7,259 nucleotides of DNA from Flammeovirgaceae bacterium UBA5867 (lineage in GTDB: Bacteria > Bacteroidota > Bacteroidia > Cytophagales > Cyclobacteriaceae): positions 19,508 to 26,766 of the forward strand of contig DJFR01000057.1 of assembly GCA_002432545.1 (NCBI GenBank), in the 5' to 3' direction. Of this stretch, positions 1 through 5,960 are shown piece after piece. The notes beneath the pieces are model-generated. The model was not told the origin of the DNA. It did not search any database and saw only the letters and a program-made list of their open reading frames with translations. Both the position numbers and the translations under genes were made by a program. The first letter of the stretch is position 1. Every line of letters begins with the position of its first letter.

Positions 1-42
1 AGCAACTCGAAGCCAATTTAGCTCGAAGCAAGCAACCAGCAA
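1..42. repeat. Short-word repeat tract downstream of the PAP2 gene
   Basis: This piece of intergenic DNA is built from repeated words. CTCGAAGC occurs at 6-13 and again at 22-29, and AGCAA recurs at 1-5, 29-33 and, in part, near 38-42. It lies just past the stop codon of the PAP2 gene and is cut by the window edge. It resembles in style the low-complexity tract at about 1011-1137 on the other side of that gene. No terminator hairpin with a T-run is visible. Function unknown. Confidence 0.4.
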
Positions 43-807
43 CTAATTCAGCGTGTATCCAAGATAGATGCCAGGACCATTCGTATACATCGGTATCACC
101 GTAAGGTCGCTGTTCTTGTTCTTCCACTTGTAGCGGTGTGTGAGGTATGCCAGGTTGGTGGAAAGTATACCGATACCCGCACCGGCCAGTACATCGGATA
201 TCCAGTGGCGGTTATTAAGAACACGCATAACACCTACGGTTGTAGCCATACTATAGGCGCCTACACTATACCATATACTCTGGTCGCCATATTCTTTTGA
301 CATGAACGTTGCGGTAGCAAAAGCCTGTGCAGTGTGGCCGGAAGGGAAGGAGTAATTATTACTGTCATCAGGGCGTGTAACCTGTGTAAATTGCTTTACC
401 GAGAAAGTTAATGCAGCCATGATCATTTCTGATTTAACAAGCAACAGCGTACGGTTTCTGAAATCATGTTTACCCTTCACACCGGCCATATTCAAACCGT
501 ATACTACAAATACCGGGGCATGCATCATGTAATTATCAACCGTACTGTGGAAGTTCGGCATGTGTTCATTACGCTCTTCACGAACCTCGTAGCGGTTAAT
601 AACCGTATGGTCAGCAGTAGCATATATACCCAGCGCGATGAGCGTAACGGGTAATTTAGCAGCGTGAAAGAGTGCGTTTTTACGTTTTACTTTTTGATCA
701 GCAAGTCCTATATCAACCGATTCATGTCGTTTCTGATTGATTTGACCAGTACATACCTGAAAAGAGATAGAGAGACCTACAAGTAAGGCCAGGGGTTGAT
801 ATTTCAT
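43..807 (-). CDS. PAP2-family phosphatase with signal peptide
   Basis: A 254-residue member of the PAP2/type 2 phosphatidic acid phosphatase superfamily, which removes phosphate from lipid phosphates such as phosphatidate or undecaprenyl pyrophosphate on the outer side of the membrane; the actual substrate cannot be read from sequence. The three-part signature is complete: K138-x6-RP (145-146), PSGH at 155-158, and R195-x5-H201-x3-D205, where H201 is the expected nucleophile and H158 the acid. The ATG at 805-807 is preferred over an upstream ATG at 921 because it opens directly into a signal-peptide-like stretch (MKYQ, hydrophobic to about residue 19, then CTGQ). The 38 extra residues of the longer form do not look like a protein start. 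Several moderately hydrophobic segments follow (about 51-64, 97-110, 126-137, 178-194, 207-222). The C-terminus (SDLTVIPMYTNGPGIYLGY) is strand-like. No Shine-Dalgarno sequence precedes the start, as usual in Bacteroidota. It is probably transcribed apart from the upstream LTA synthase-like gene, 335 bases away. Confidence 0.9.
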   Translation of the reverse strand: MKYQPLALLVGLSISFQVCTGQINQKRHESVDIGLADQKVKRKNALFHAAKLPVTLIALGIYATADHTVINRYEVREERNEHMPNFHSTVDNYMMHAPVFVVYGLNMAGVKGKHDFRNRTLLLVKSEMIMAALTFSVKQFTQVTRPDDSNNYSFPSGHTAQAFATATFMSKEYGDQSIWYSVGAYSMATTVGVMRVLNNRHWISDVLAGAGIGILSTNLAYLTHRYKWKNKNSDLTVIPMYTNGPGIYLGYTLN

Positions 808-1142
808 ATGTTGTTGCTGATTCCGGAACTTATACAACTTCAAGTTACACATCATTTTATAATTGAAAAAGCGAAAACACGGGTTGAAAAGTACATGTGC
901 CATAACTCGTTGGTACCACAAATAGTATACAATCGCTCAAAAAAATCTTGCGTTGCTATTTCATGGTGGCACCTACGGCAAAGAACAGGCCAGAATCTGC
1001 GTTTTTTGGGCTGCTGGCTATCGGCTTCAGGCCGCTGGACAAATACCATTTGCGTTTTCCATCGCCTTATTACTTCCGGATTTCCTAACGTTCGCACTTC
1101 CAATCTCCGACTTCTTACTCCTGGCTCCTTACTCCTGTTTTT
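808..1142. other. 335-base intergenic region without a credible gene
   Basis: This gap separates the LTA synthase-like gene from the PAP2 gene, both on the minus strand. Part of it (about 1011-1137) is a low-complexity word tract described separately. The rest should hold the PAP2 promoter. The best candidate is TACTTTTC on the minus strand (893-886), one base off TAnnTTTG, with a TTG at 921-919, but the 25-base spacer is long, so the call is weak. TTCCGGAA at 821-828 is an 8-bp palindrome in the PAP2 leader. A run of seven T on the minus strand (945-939) is not preceded by a clear stem. Short open frames on both strands here look spurious. Confidence 0.5.
1011..1137. repeat. Degenerate low-complexity word-repeat tract
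   Basis: The plus strand reads as variations on a few short words. TTACTCCTG occurs exactly at 1115-1123 and 1129-1137, a 14-base period. ACTTCC/ACTTCT words sit at 1072, 1096 and 1110. GGCTATCGGCTTCAGGCCG-type words lie at about 1016-1034. Similar tracts (GGAGTAAG, GAAGTCGG, GGCTATCGGC) are scattered between genes in several Bacteroidota genomes as far as I recall; I cannot verify copy number here. Translation gives nonsense such as LLPDFLTFALPISDFLLL, which explains the spurious plus-strand open frames. Confidence 0.5.
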
Positions 1143-3083
1143 TCAAAACTCCATCAACCCATTACTAAACGCATAACTGGCCGACTGATACCACGAAATC
1201 GCTTCGCGTGTCAGTGCCGGATCGTTACCTTCCTGGCGTTGCAACTCCCCCGCAAGATTTACCTGGTACGTATCCAGCTTCTGCTGTGGCGAGAGTACTA
1301 CGAGTTTATTATTTTTAACATACCCGAGGCTTTGATAGGTGCTGATAAAAGCGCGTTCGCGGCCGGGTTCGAGAGCAAACATATCGTAGCCGTAAAATTT
1401 ACTGGTATAGGAAAAGTTGAGCAGTCCGAGTAGCGTTGGTCCGAGATCAATCTGGCTCATCAGTCTCTCCATGCGTGCAGCCTGTACGTTGGCGGGAGAA
1501 TATATCAGCAAGGGTATATGATATTTATGTATCGGTAATTCCGTTTTGCCAGCGCTGGATGCGCAGTGATCGGCAATGATTACAAATACAGTATTGTTAA
1601 ACCAGCTCTTGTGTGAGCACGAGCGTATAAAATTGCCGATAGCGTAGTCGGTATATTTCACGGCACCATCGCGACCGGTGCTTGAAGGTATATCAATGCG
1701 TCCGTCAGGGTAGGTGAAGGGGCGGTGGTTGGAAGTAGTCATTATATGGGCAAACACCGGTTTACCCGAAGTGACGGTGTGTTCGATTTCCTTTTCTGCT
1801 AATGAAAAAAGATTCTCATCAGCAACCCCCCATATATTTTCATAATCGATCTCTTCATCTTTTAATTTGTTTCGATCAACAACTTCATAGTCATTGTTCG
1901 CGAAGAAATAGCCCATGTTGTCGAAGTATCCATAACCACCGTAGATGAACTTGCTCTCATAACCTTTTTCTTCGAATACTTTCCCCAATGAAAACAGGTG
2001 CTCGTTGTGCGGTCTTCGTACAATGGATTGACCCGGTGTAGGCGGTACACACAGCGAAAGCGCTTCGAGCCCCCGAACCGTACGCGTACCGGTGGCATAC
2101 AGGTTGGTAAAAAGTAAACTATGTGCAGCGAGCGAATCCAGGAAAGGTGTTATACCCATCGTGTTGCCAAATGTACTCATGAAGTCGGCACTCAGACTTT
2201 CTACCGAGATCAAAACGACATTGAGTTTTCTTTCCGGACCAATGTGCTTCACGATGCGGGTAATATCATAAGGCTTGTCAGATATATACTTTGTCTCTGA
2301 AGTTTGCAGTAATTTTTTTATCTCCCCGAATGATTCCTCGTTCTTTAATTTTTTATAGAACTGATCGTAGCTTAGCTCGTTGTTGTGATAGGCCGCAAAG
2401 AGTTCATACATGCCGTTGCCGGCCAGTTCATTTGCATAAGCGTTGTCACTGAAATGATGCAGGCGTGTGTTGGTGGTAAAAAAGAACAATACCGGTAACG
2501 CTATAAATGTGCTTGCGATTAAACTTCGCTTTCCAAAATTCAAAGGTATAGGTTCTTCGGTTTCGATATGATTAACGGATCGGTATACCAGCATAACGCA
2601 CACCAGCGTAATGCCCGCGAGAATCCAGCCAATCGGATAGGACTCTTGTATGTTCCCCAATACTTCGGTAGTATATACGAGGTAATCAACCGCGATGAAA
2701 TTAAACCGCGTATTGAATTCTTCCCAGAAGAACCATTCAGCAATGGCGTTGAATAACAAGATATAGGTAAGGATAAAGAATAATCCGTAAAGTATATAGC
2801 GGTTCCACTTTTTGGAGTACTGATTGCCGGGTATGAGCCACGTATATATCAGCAAAGGTATACTGAAATACGATGCATTGACGAAGTCATAAAAAAAGCC
2901 GATAATAAATATGCCGGCTGTGGTGAGGAGTGATATGTCTACATTCTGCAAGGAGTATAAGAGAAATGTAGTGCGGGTAACCATGGAGATGAAAATGACA
3001 ATTTTCATCAGGAGAATTACGTTACTAAAGCGCCCCTGATTGATCTGTTTCCAGAAGTTAGCGTTGGAAAAAGCGGCAGACAT
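1143..3083 (-). CDS. LTA synthase / MdoB-like membrane phosphotransferase (alkaline phosphatase fold)
   Basis: A 646-residue inner-membrane enzyme with an extracytoplasmic sulfatase/alkaline-phosphatase-fold domain. Family members move phosphoglycerol or a similar head group from a phospholipid onto a glycan or lipid acceptor. Hydrophobic segments at about 21-46, 50-65, 69-85, 96-118, 150-168 and 187-204 form the membrane anchor. The catalytic domain starts near 286 with NVVLISVES (metal ligand E295). The probable nucleophile is T335 in GTRTVRGLEALSLC. H453 lies in MTTSNHRPF, and D505-H506 in VIIADHCASS, which match E255, T300, H416 and D475/H476 of Staphylococcus aureus LtaS by position in the fold. 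The 'RTVRGLEA...PPTPGQS' wording is that of the MdoB-like branch found in Gram-negatives, not of classical LtaS. Since true lipoteichoic acid is not expected in Bacteroidota, the acceptor is unknown. It lies 57 bases after the kinase gene and has its own copy of the regulator box upstream, so it is probably both cotranscribed and separately induced. Confidence 0.9.
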   Translation of the reverse strand: MSAAFSNANFWKQINQGRFSNVILLMKIVIFISMVTRTTFLLYSLQNVDISLLTTAGIFIIGFFYDFVNASYFSIPLLIYTWLIPGNQYSKKWNRYILYGLFFILTYILLFNAIAEWFFWEEFNTRFNFIAVDYLVYTTEVLGNIQESYPIGWILAGITLVCVMLVYRSVNHIETEEPIPLNFGKRSLIASTFIALPVLFFFTTNTRLHHFSDNAYANELAGNGMYELFAAYHNNELSYDQFYKKLKNEESFGEIKKLLQTSETKYISDKPYDITRIVKHIGPERKLNVVLISVESLSADFMSTFGNTMGITPFLDSLAAHSLLFTNLYATGTRTVRGLEALSLCVPPTPGQSIVRRPHNEHLFSLGKVFEEKGYESKFIYGGYGYFDNMGYFFANNDYEVVDRNKLKDEEIDYENIWGVADENLFSLAEKEIEHTVTSGKPVFAHIMTTSNHRPFTYPDGRIDIPSSTGRDGAVKYTDYAIGNFIRSCSHKSWFNNTVFVIIADHCASSAGKTELPIHKYHIPLLIYSPANVQAARMERLMSQIDLGPTLLGLLNFSYTSKFYGYDMFALEPGRERAFISTYQSLGYVKNNKLVVLSPQQKLDTYQVNLAGELQRQEGNDPALTREAISWYQSASYAFSNGLMEF

Positions 3084-3112
3084 GATTTGAGTATATATTT
3101 AGACTCAAATCA
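3083..3112. repeat. 10-bp perfect inverted repeat at the LTA synthase-like start codon
   Basis: TGATTTGAGT (3083-3092) and ACTCAAATCA (3103-3112) are exact reverse complements around a 10-base loop. The A of the gene's ATG (3083 on the minus strand) is the last base of the stem. If transcription reads through from the regulator-kinase genes, this would form a hairpin right at the start codon. If the local promoter is used, the arm at 3103-3112 overlaps the -7-like element and would act as a DNA operator instead. The repeat is directly visible; its role is inferred. Confidence 0.65.
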
Positions 3113-3113
3113 A
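3106..3113 (-). promoter_or_regulatory. Possible -7 element for the LTA synthase-like gene
   Basis: The minus strand reads TTGATTTG, one mismatch from the Bacteroidota -7 consensus TAnnTTTG. It begins 7 bases after the tandem ATTCTGAA box, so the box takes the place of the -33 region, as in promoters activated by PhoB-type regulators. A start site a few bases downstream would leave a leader of roughly 15 bases. Confidence 0.35.
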
Positions 3114-3119
3114 TGAAAC

Positions 3120-3141
3120 GATTCTGAATAAATTCTGAAAT
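3120..3141 (-). promoter_or_regulatory. Tandem direct-repeat regulator box, copy upstream of the LTA synthase-like gene
   Basis: Two exact ATTCTGAA half-sites (3121-3128 and 3132-3139 on the plus strand; TTCAGAAT in the direction of transcription) lie 11 bp apart. TGAA is also found one further period away at 3114-3117. The 22 bases match the copy at 5172-5193 at 21 positions. The element fills the short gap after the kinase gene and touches its stop codon. An 11-bp tandem repeat is the typical site for a dimer of an OmpR/PhoB-family regulator, and the obvious candidate is the one encoded at 4406-5080. Confidence 0.7.
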
Positions 3142-4409
3142 CAGAACTTCACCGTAAAAATATGTTTGTTACCTCGGTATATATACGTAAGAGTATATCC
3201 GGATAAGTCACATATTTTTTTAACAATGGCAAGTCCAAGCCCTGTACTGGCTTTGTGACTGCTCTCTTTGTAGAAGCGATCAAATATTTTTTCGCCTCCT
3301 TCTCTAAAAGGTTCTCCGGGATTTTCGATGGAGAGCATACCGTTTTCCAGGTATATTCTGATCTGGTCGTAGTGTACGGTATGCTGAAATGCATTACGAA
3401 CCAGGTTGTTGATGAGTATATCGGTTAATGTTTTATTACCTTGAAGTATAAAGGGCGATGCGTGAAGTATATCTATAGCCCCGTTACCGGTAAGTTCCTG
3501 GTAATGCGTAATAGAGTCGCGCAGAAGTTGCGTAACATCGATCGCTTCCTTATCAATGAACTGTTCGTTCTCGATCTTCGAGAGCAGCAACAGGCTCTTG
3601 TTAAGTTTAGACAGGCGTTGATTCGTGTTGATCAGATCTCTTACCAGCGCAGCCTGCTCTTCGGTAAGGGCATCATCCTGCATGAGCAGGTCTAGTTTGG
3701 ACTGAAAGATAGAGAGTGGTGTTTGCAATTCGTGTGAGGCATTCTCTATAAATTCTTTTTGCTGCTGAAACACTTCCTTGTTCTTGTTGGTGAGCGAACG
3801 GATGGCAGCGTTCAGATCATCAAACTCGGCAATGTTGGTATTTTCATATTGGAAGGCTTCGTTCTTATTAAGTTCATACGCTTTTAACCGTGACAGTGTT
3901 TTGTAAAACGGGTTCCATATCTTTTGAGACAGTGAACTGTTGATGAGCAGAAAGCCGCCCAGCAATAGTATCATCAGTATAGCTTGTATAACGCTGATCA
4001 CGATCACCAGGTCTTCGCTTTCAACAAGCGATGTACGCATCGTGAGTTTATATACTTTGTTGCGCACAACAAAATAGGAGGTGGCTTCGCGGTACGGTTT
4101 TACTTCGCCATCCAAACTATCATAAGCAGCTATAGTTTTAAACGTTTCGCCCGCCTGGTAACGATCGGCCGGCTGAATGTTCTGATCATAGGCAAGTTCA
4201 TCAAACACACGCAGGTCAACATCCAGGTCGTCCAGATATTCAAAGTTCTTTATGTGTTCAACAAACTCTTCGCGTTGCAGGTGAAGACCTTCGTCAACTT
4301 CGTTCTCGAGTATAGCACGGATGGAAAGAAAAAATGTGGGGATCCCGATCAATATCAGGATCAGGGAGTAATACAGAAAACTCTTCAAGCTTACATTCAA
4401 TAACCTCAT
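3141..4409 (-). CDS. Membrane sensor histidine kinase
   Basis: A 422-residue two-component sensor kinase. It has a first membrane helix at about 10-32, an extracytoplasmic sensor region of about 100 residues (33-133), a second helix at about 134-157, and a HAMP-like linker (proline of IWNPF, then IAEFDDLNAAI at 193-203). The HisKA H-box FIENASHELQTPLS carries the phosphorylatable H226. The ATPase domain shows an N-box NNLVRNAFQH (N335, N339), an F-box IFDRFY (375-380) and a G2 box STGLGLAIV (388-396). The G1 box reads IENPGEP, with Asn363 where Asp is usual; this NxG form occurs in other Bacteroidota kinases and need not mean inactivity. Residues 35-75 of the sensor are very acidic (about 16 Asp/Glu) and contain two ExxE motifs (E37-E40, E48-E51). 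The start codon overlaps the stop of the response regulator (ATGA at 4409-4406), so the two are translationally coupled partners. Confidence 0.95.
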   Translation of the reverse strand: MRLLNVSLKSFLYYSLILILIGIPTFFLSIRAILENEVDEGLHLQREEFVEHIKNFEYLDDLDVDLRVFDELAYDQNIQPADRYQAGETFKTIAAYDSLDGEVKPYREATSYFVVRNKVYKLTMRTSLVESEDLVIVISVIQAILMILLLGGFLLINSSLSQKIWNPFYKTLSRLKAYELNKNEAFQYENTNIAEFDDLNAAIRSLTNKNKEVFQQQKEFIENASHELQTPLSIFQSKLDLLMQDDALTEEQAALVRDLINTNQRLSKLNKSLLLLSKIENEQFIDKEAIDVTQLLRDSITHYQELTGNGAIDILHASPFILQGNKTLTDILINNLVRNAFQHTVHYDQIRIYLENGMLSIENPGEPFREGGEKIFDRFYKESSHKASTGLGLAIVKKICDLSGYTLTYIYRGNKHIFTVKF

Positions 4410-5080
4410 GCGGTGAGTTTATAGCCTAATCCATATACTGTTTTAATATAGTCCTGGCTTCCGGCATCGGCCAGTTTTTTCTTCAGGTTTTTCATGTGTG
4501 CATAAATAAAATCAAAGTTGTCCATCACTTCGGCAACATCACCGGTAAGGTGTTCTGCTATAGCATTTTTAGAGATCACTTTATTTTTATTGGAAATAAG
4601 GAAGATGAGTAACTCGTATTCTTTCCGCGTAAGCGCAACCTCTCGATCCAATACCTTTACCGTAAAGGCATCGGTATCAATTTTTATTTCTTTGAACTCA
4701 ATGATATGACTGCCGTTGAAATTTCTTCTGCGTACAATGGCCTGGACACGCGCAGTAAGTTCGGCCATGTGAAAAGGTTTGGCGAGGTAATCGTCAGCAC
4801 CCAGGTTCAGTCCGCTGATCTTGTCATCGATCGAGTTTTTGGCTGAGACAATAATGACTCCGTTATTTTTTTTCAGGGACTTTAATTTCTCCAGCAGTTG
4901 CAAACCTGTCCCATCCGGTAACGATATATCGAGGAGAATACAGTCGTAGTCGTGCATGCAGATTTTGTCGAGGGCTGTATCGTAGCTATGAGCCTGCTCG
5001 CAGATAAATGATTCGGAGCTTAAAAATTTAGCAATGCTTTGAGCAAGTTCAGTTTCATCTTCAACAATCAGCACTTTCAT
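4406..5080 (-). CDS. OmpR/PhoB-family response regulator
   Basis: A 224-residue DNA-binding response regulator of normal family length. The receiver domain (1-118) has the acidic pair E7-D8, the phosphoacceptor D51 in LLDISLPDGTG, the switch residue S79 in IIVSA and the conserved K101 in DDYLAKPF. A winged-helix effector domain follows (about 126-224), with ALTRKEYELLIFL, the recognition-helix region FDFIYAHMKNLKKKL and the wing YIKTVYGLGYKL at the C-terminus. It is the first gene of the regulator-kinase pair and is followed with a 4-base overlap by its kinase. Its 124-base upstream gap carries a tandem ATTCTGAA box identical at 21 of 22 positions to the one before the LTA synthase-like gene, which points to positive autoregulation. 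It resembles regulators called RprY, QseB or PmrA in general, but the sequence does not justify a specific name. Confidence 0.95.
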   Translation of the reverse strand: MKVLIVEDETELAQSIAKFLSSESFICEQAHSYDTALDKICMHDYDCILLDISLPDGTGLQLLEKLKSLKKNNGVIIVSAKNSIDDKISGLNLGADDYLAKPFHMAELTARVQAIVRRRNFNGSHIIEFKEIKIDTDAFTVKVLDREVALTRKEYELLIFLISNKNKVISKNAIAEHLTGDVAEVMDNFDFIYAHMKNLKKKLADAGSQDYIKTVYGLGYKLTA

Positions 5081-5093
5081 ATACCACGGGTAT
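5081..5093 (-). promoter_or_regulatory. Small hairpin abutting the response-regulator start codon
   Basis: ATACC (5081-5085) and GGTAT (5089-5093) form a 5-bp stem with a 3-base loop, ending at the base before the ATG. It is short and might be chance. It is noted because the LTA synthase-like gene also has an inverted repeat at its start codon. It could slow initiation in the leader mRNA. Confidence 0.3.
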
Positions 5094-5114
5094 GAACGTC
5101 AATAAATATAGGTG

Positions 5115-5136
5115 CAAACCAGCATACATTGGTTTG
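5115..5136. repeat. 7-bp inverted repeat in the response-regulator leader
   Basis: CAAACCA (5115-5121) and TGGTTTG (5130-5136) are exact reverse complements with an 8-base spacer. They lie between the putative promoter and the start codon of the response regulator. This could be an operator for another regulator or a leader hairpin; the sequence alone does not decide. Confidence 0.4.
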
Positions 5137-5157
5137 ATCTGCCTTGAAATAGTTTCA

Positions 5158-5165
5158 TAAAGATG
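5158..5165 (-). promoter_or_regulatory. Possible -7 region for the response-regulator operon
   Basis: The minus strand reads CATCTTTA, two mismatches from TAnnTTTG, starting exactly 7 bases after the tandem box. This is the same spacing as at the LTA synthase-like gene (TTGATTTG). The match is weak on its own and rests on that spacing. It lies inside a 12-bp word, ACATTTCATCTT (5171-5160), also found upstream of the EcsC gene. The leader to the ATG at 5080 would be around 70 bases. Confidence 0.3.
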
Positions 5166-5171
5166 AAATGT

Positions 5172-5193
5172 GATTCTGAAGAAATTCTGAAAT
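5172..5193 (-). promoter_or_regulatory. Tandem direct-repeat regulator box upstream of the response regulator
   Basis: Two exact ATTCTGAA half-sites on the plus strand (5173-5180 and 5184-5191) are 11 bp apart. A weaker third copy, AATCCGGA, is in register at 5195-5202, next to the EcsC stop codon. All but one of the 22 bases match the element at 3120-3141. The box ends 92 bases before the response-regulator start codon. By architecture it should bind a dimer of an OmpR/PhoB-family protein, most likely the product of the gene it precedes. Confidence 0.7.
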
Positions 5194-5204
5194 GAATCCG
5201 GAAT

Positions 5205-5930
5205 CTACAGTGTCCGCAACCGGTATGCATTCATGGCATATTCACCGAGTTTTTCGGTGAGCCGGTGATTGACGTAAGCACCCACAACCGCGCCAATGCC
5301 CGGCACGAGCTGCAGTAATTTGGCAATATCAATATAGTCGCGATACTCTTGCTGAAACGAACGCCAGTCGAATTGATGGATGTCTTCCGGCAGCGGAAAC
5401 ACCTGGTCTTTCCAGTTTACCAACTGGCTATATATTTTGTTACGATGCTCCTGGCTTGAAAAGGTAAGCTGAAATATATGCAGCAAATATATACGTTCTT
5501 TATAGTCGCGGGTATCAATACCATAGGTAGCTGCGATTTCAAATAACATTTTCATTTTTATACCCAGCCATATCGGGAAGTCGGCAAGGCCGAGCAGAAG
5601 ACCACCCGCCCCGGTAATAGCACCTTCAGCTGTAGCGGTATTACGATGGGCACGAATGATAGCACGCGCTTTTTCTTCACGGTCTGCAAGTGACATTTCT
5701 GAGACAGGGTTCGGAGTGGTAAGTCCTGCACCGAAGATGAGTGCCCGCGTCATTTGTTTTATACCCGATGTTATAGCAGTGTGTATTTTTTCAGGAATAA
5801 CGCGGTTGATCCGGTTTTGTGTATTCTTGGAAAGCCTGTTCAGCAACGAAGGCTTTCGCTGCATGCGTTTCTGCCACCGGGCAAGTTCGTCTTGCGCCTG
5901 TTGTGTATAGGTGATGAGATGGCCGGTCAT
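5205..5930 (-). CDS. EcsC family protein
   Basis: A 241-residue protein of the EcsC family, named after the third gene of the Bacillus subtilis ecsABC locus; its biochemical role is unknown. A charged N-terminal half (1-60) is followed by a Gly/Ala-rich amphipathic stretch (103-131, GAITGAGGLLLGLADFP) and the family's C-terminal pattern LVPGIGAVVGAYVNHRL (208-224), then LGEYAMNAYRLR. There is no signal peptide, and the hydrophobic parts may associate with membrane without clearly spanning it. The ATG at 5930 is the first possible start: an in-frame TAG lies 7 codons upstream (5951-5949). It precedes the response regulator on the same strand by 124 bases, but the regulator has its own control region, so joint transcription is possible without being shown. 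It shares a 12-bp upstream word (5958-5969) with the response-regulator promoter region. Confidence 0.85.
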   Translation of the reverse strand: MTGHLITYTQQAQDELARWQKRMQRKPSLLNRLSKNTQNRINRVIPEKIHTAITSGIKQMTRALIFGAGLTTPNPVSEMSLADREEKARAIIRAHRNTATAEGAITGAGGLLLGLADFPIWLGIKMKMLFEIAATYGIDTRDYKERIYLLHIFQLTFSSQEHRNKIYSQLVNWKDQVFPLPEDIHQFDWRSFQQEYRDYIDIAKLLQLVPGIGAVVGAYVNHRLTEKLGEYAMNAYRLRTL

Positions 5931-5960
5931 ATCATGTGTTTGATTAAGCTATACTATAAG

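Noticed and set aside
818..828. GATTCCGGAA before the PAP2 gene as a third regulator box
   Set aside because: It differs from ATTCTGAA at key positions and has no second half-site 11 bp away on either side.
808..921. N-terminal extension of the PAP2 protein to an ATG at 921
   Set aside because: The signal peptide starts at the ATG at 807; the extra 38 residues would bury it and look non-coding.
919..927. TACTATTTG on the minus strand as a PAP2 -7 element
   Set aside because: It has one extra base relative to TAnnTTTG, and no TTG lies at a suitable distance.
939..960. T-run on the minus strand as a terminator for the LTA synthase-like gene
   Set aside because: No stable stem precedes the seven T, and it lies about 200 bases past the stop codon.
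852..1103. Minus-strand open frame of 83 codons upstream of PAP2
   Set aside because: It lies wholly in the word-repeat gap, has no recognisable features, and runs through the likely PAP2 promoter.
796..1176. Plus-strand open frame of 126 codons, and a nested one at 953-1168
   Set aside because: They overlap the PAP2 leader and the low-complexity tract; the translation is repetitive (LLTPGSLLLFF, LPISDFLLL) and fits no family.
5754..5960. Full-length plus-strand frame starting inside the EcsC gene
   Set aside because: It is antisense to well-supported EcsC coding sequence; only the part beyond 5961 deserves consideration.
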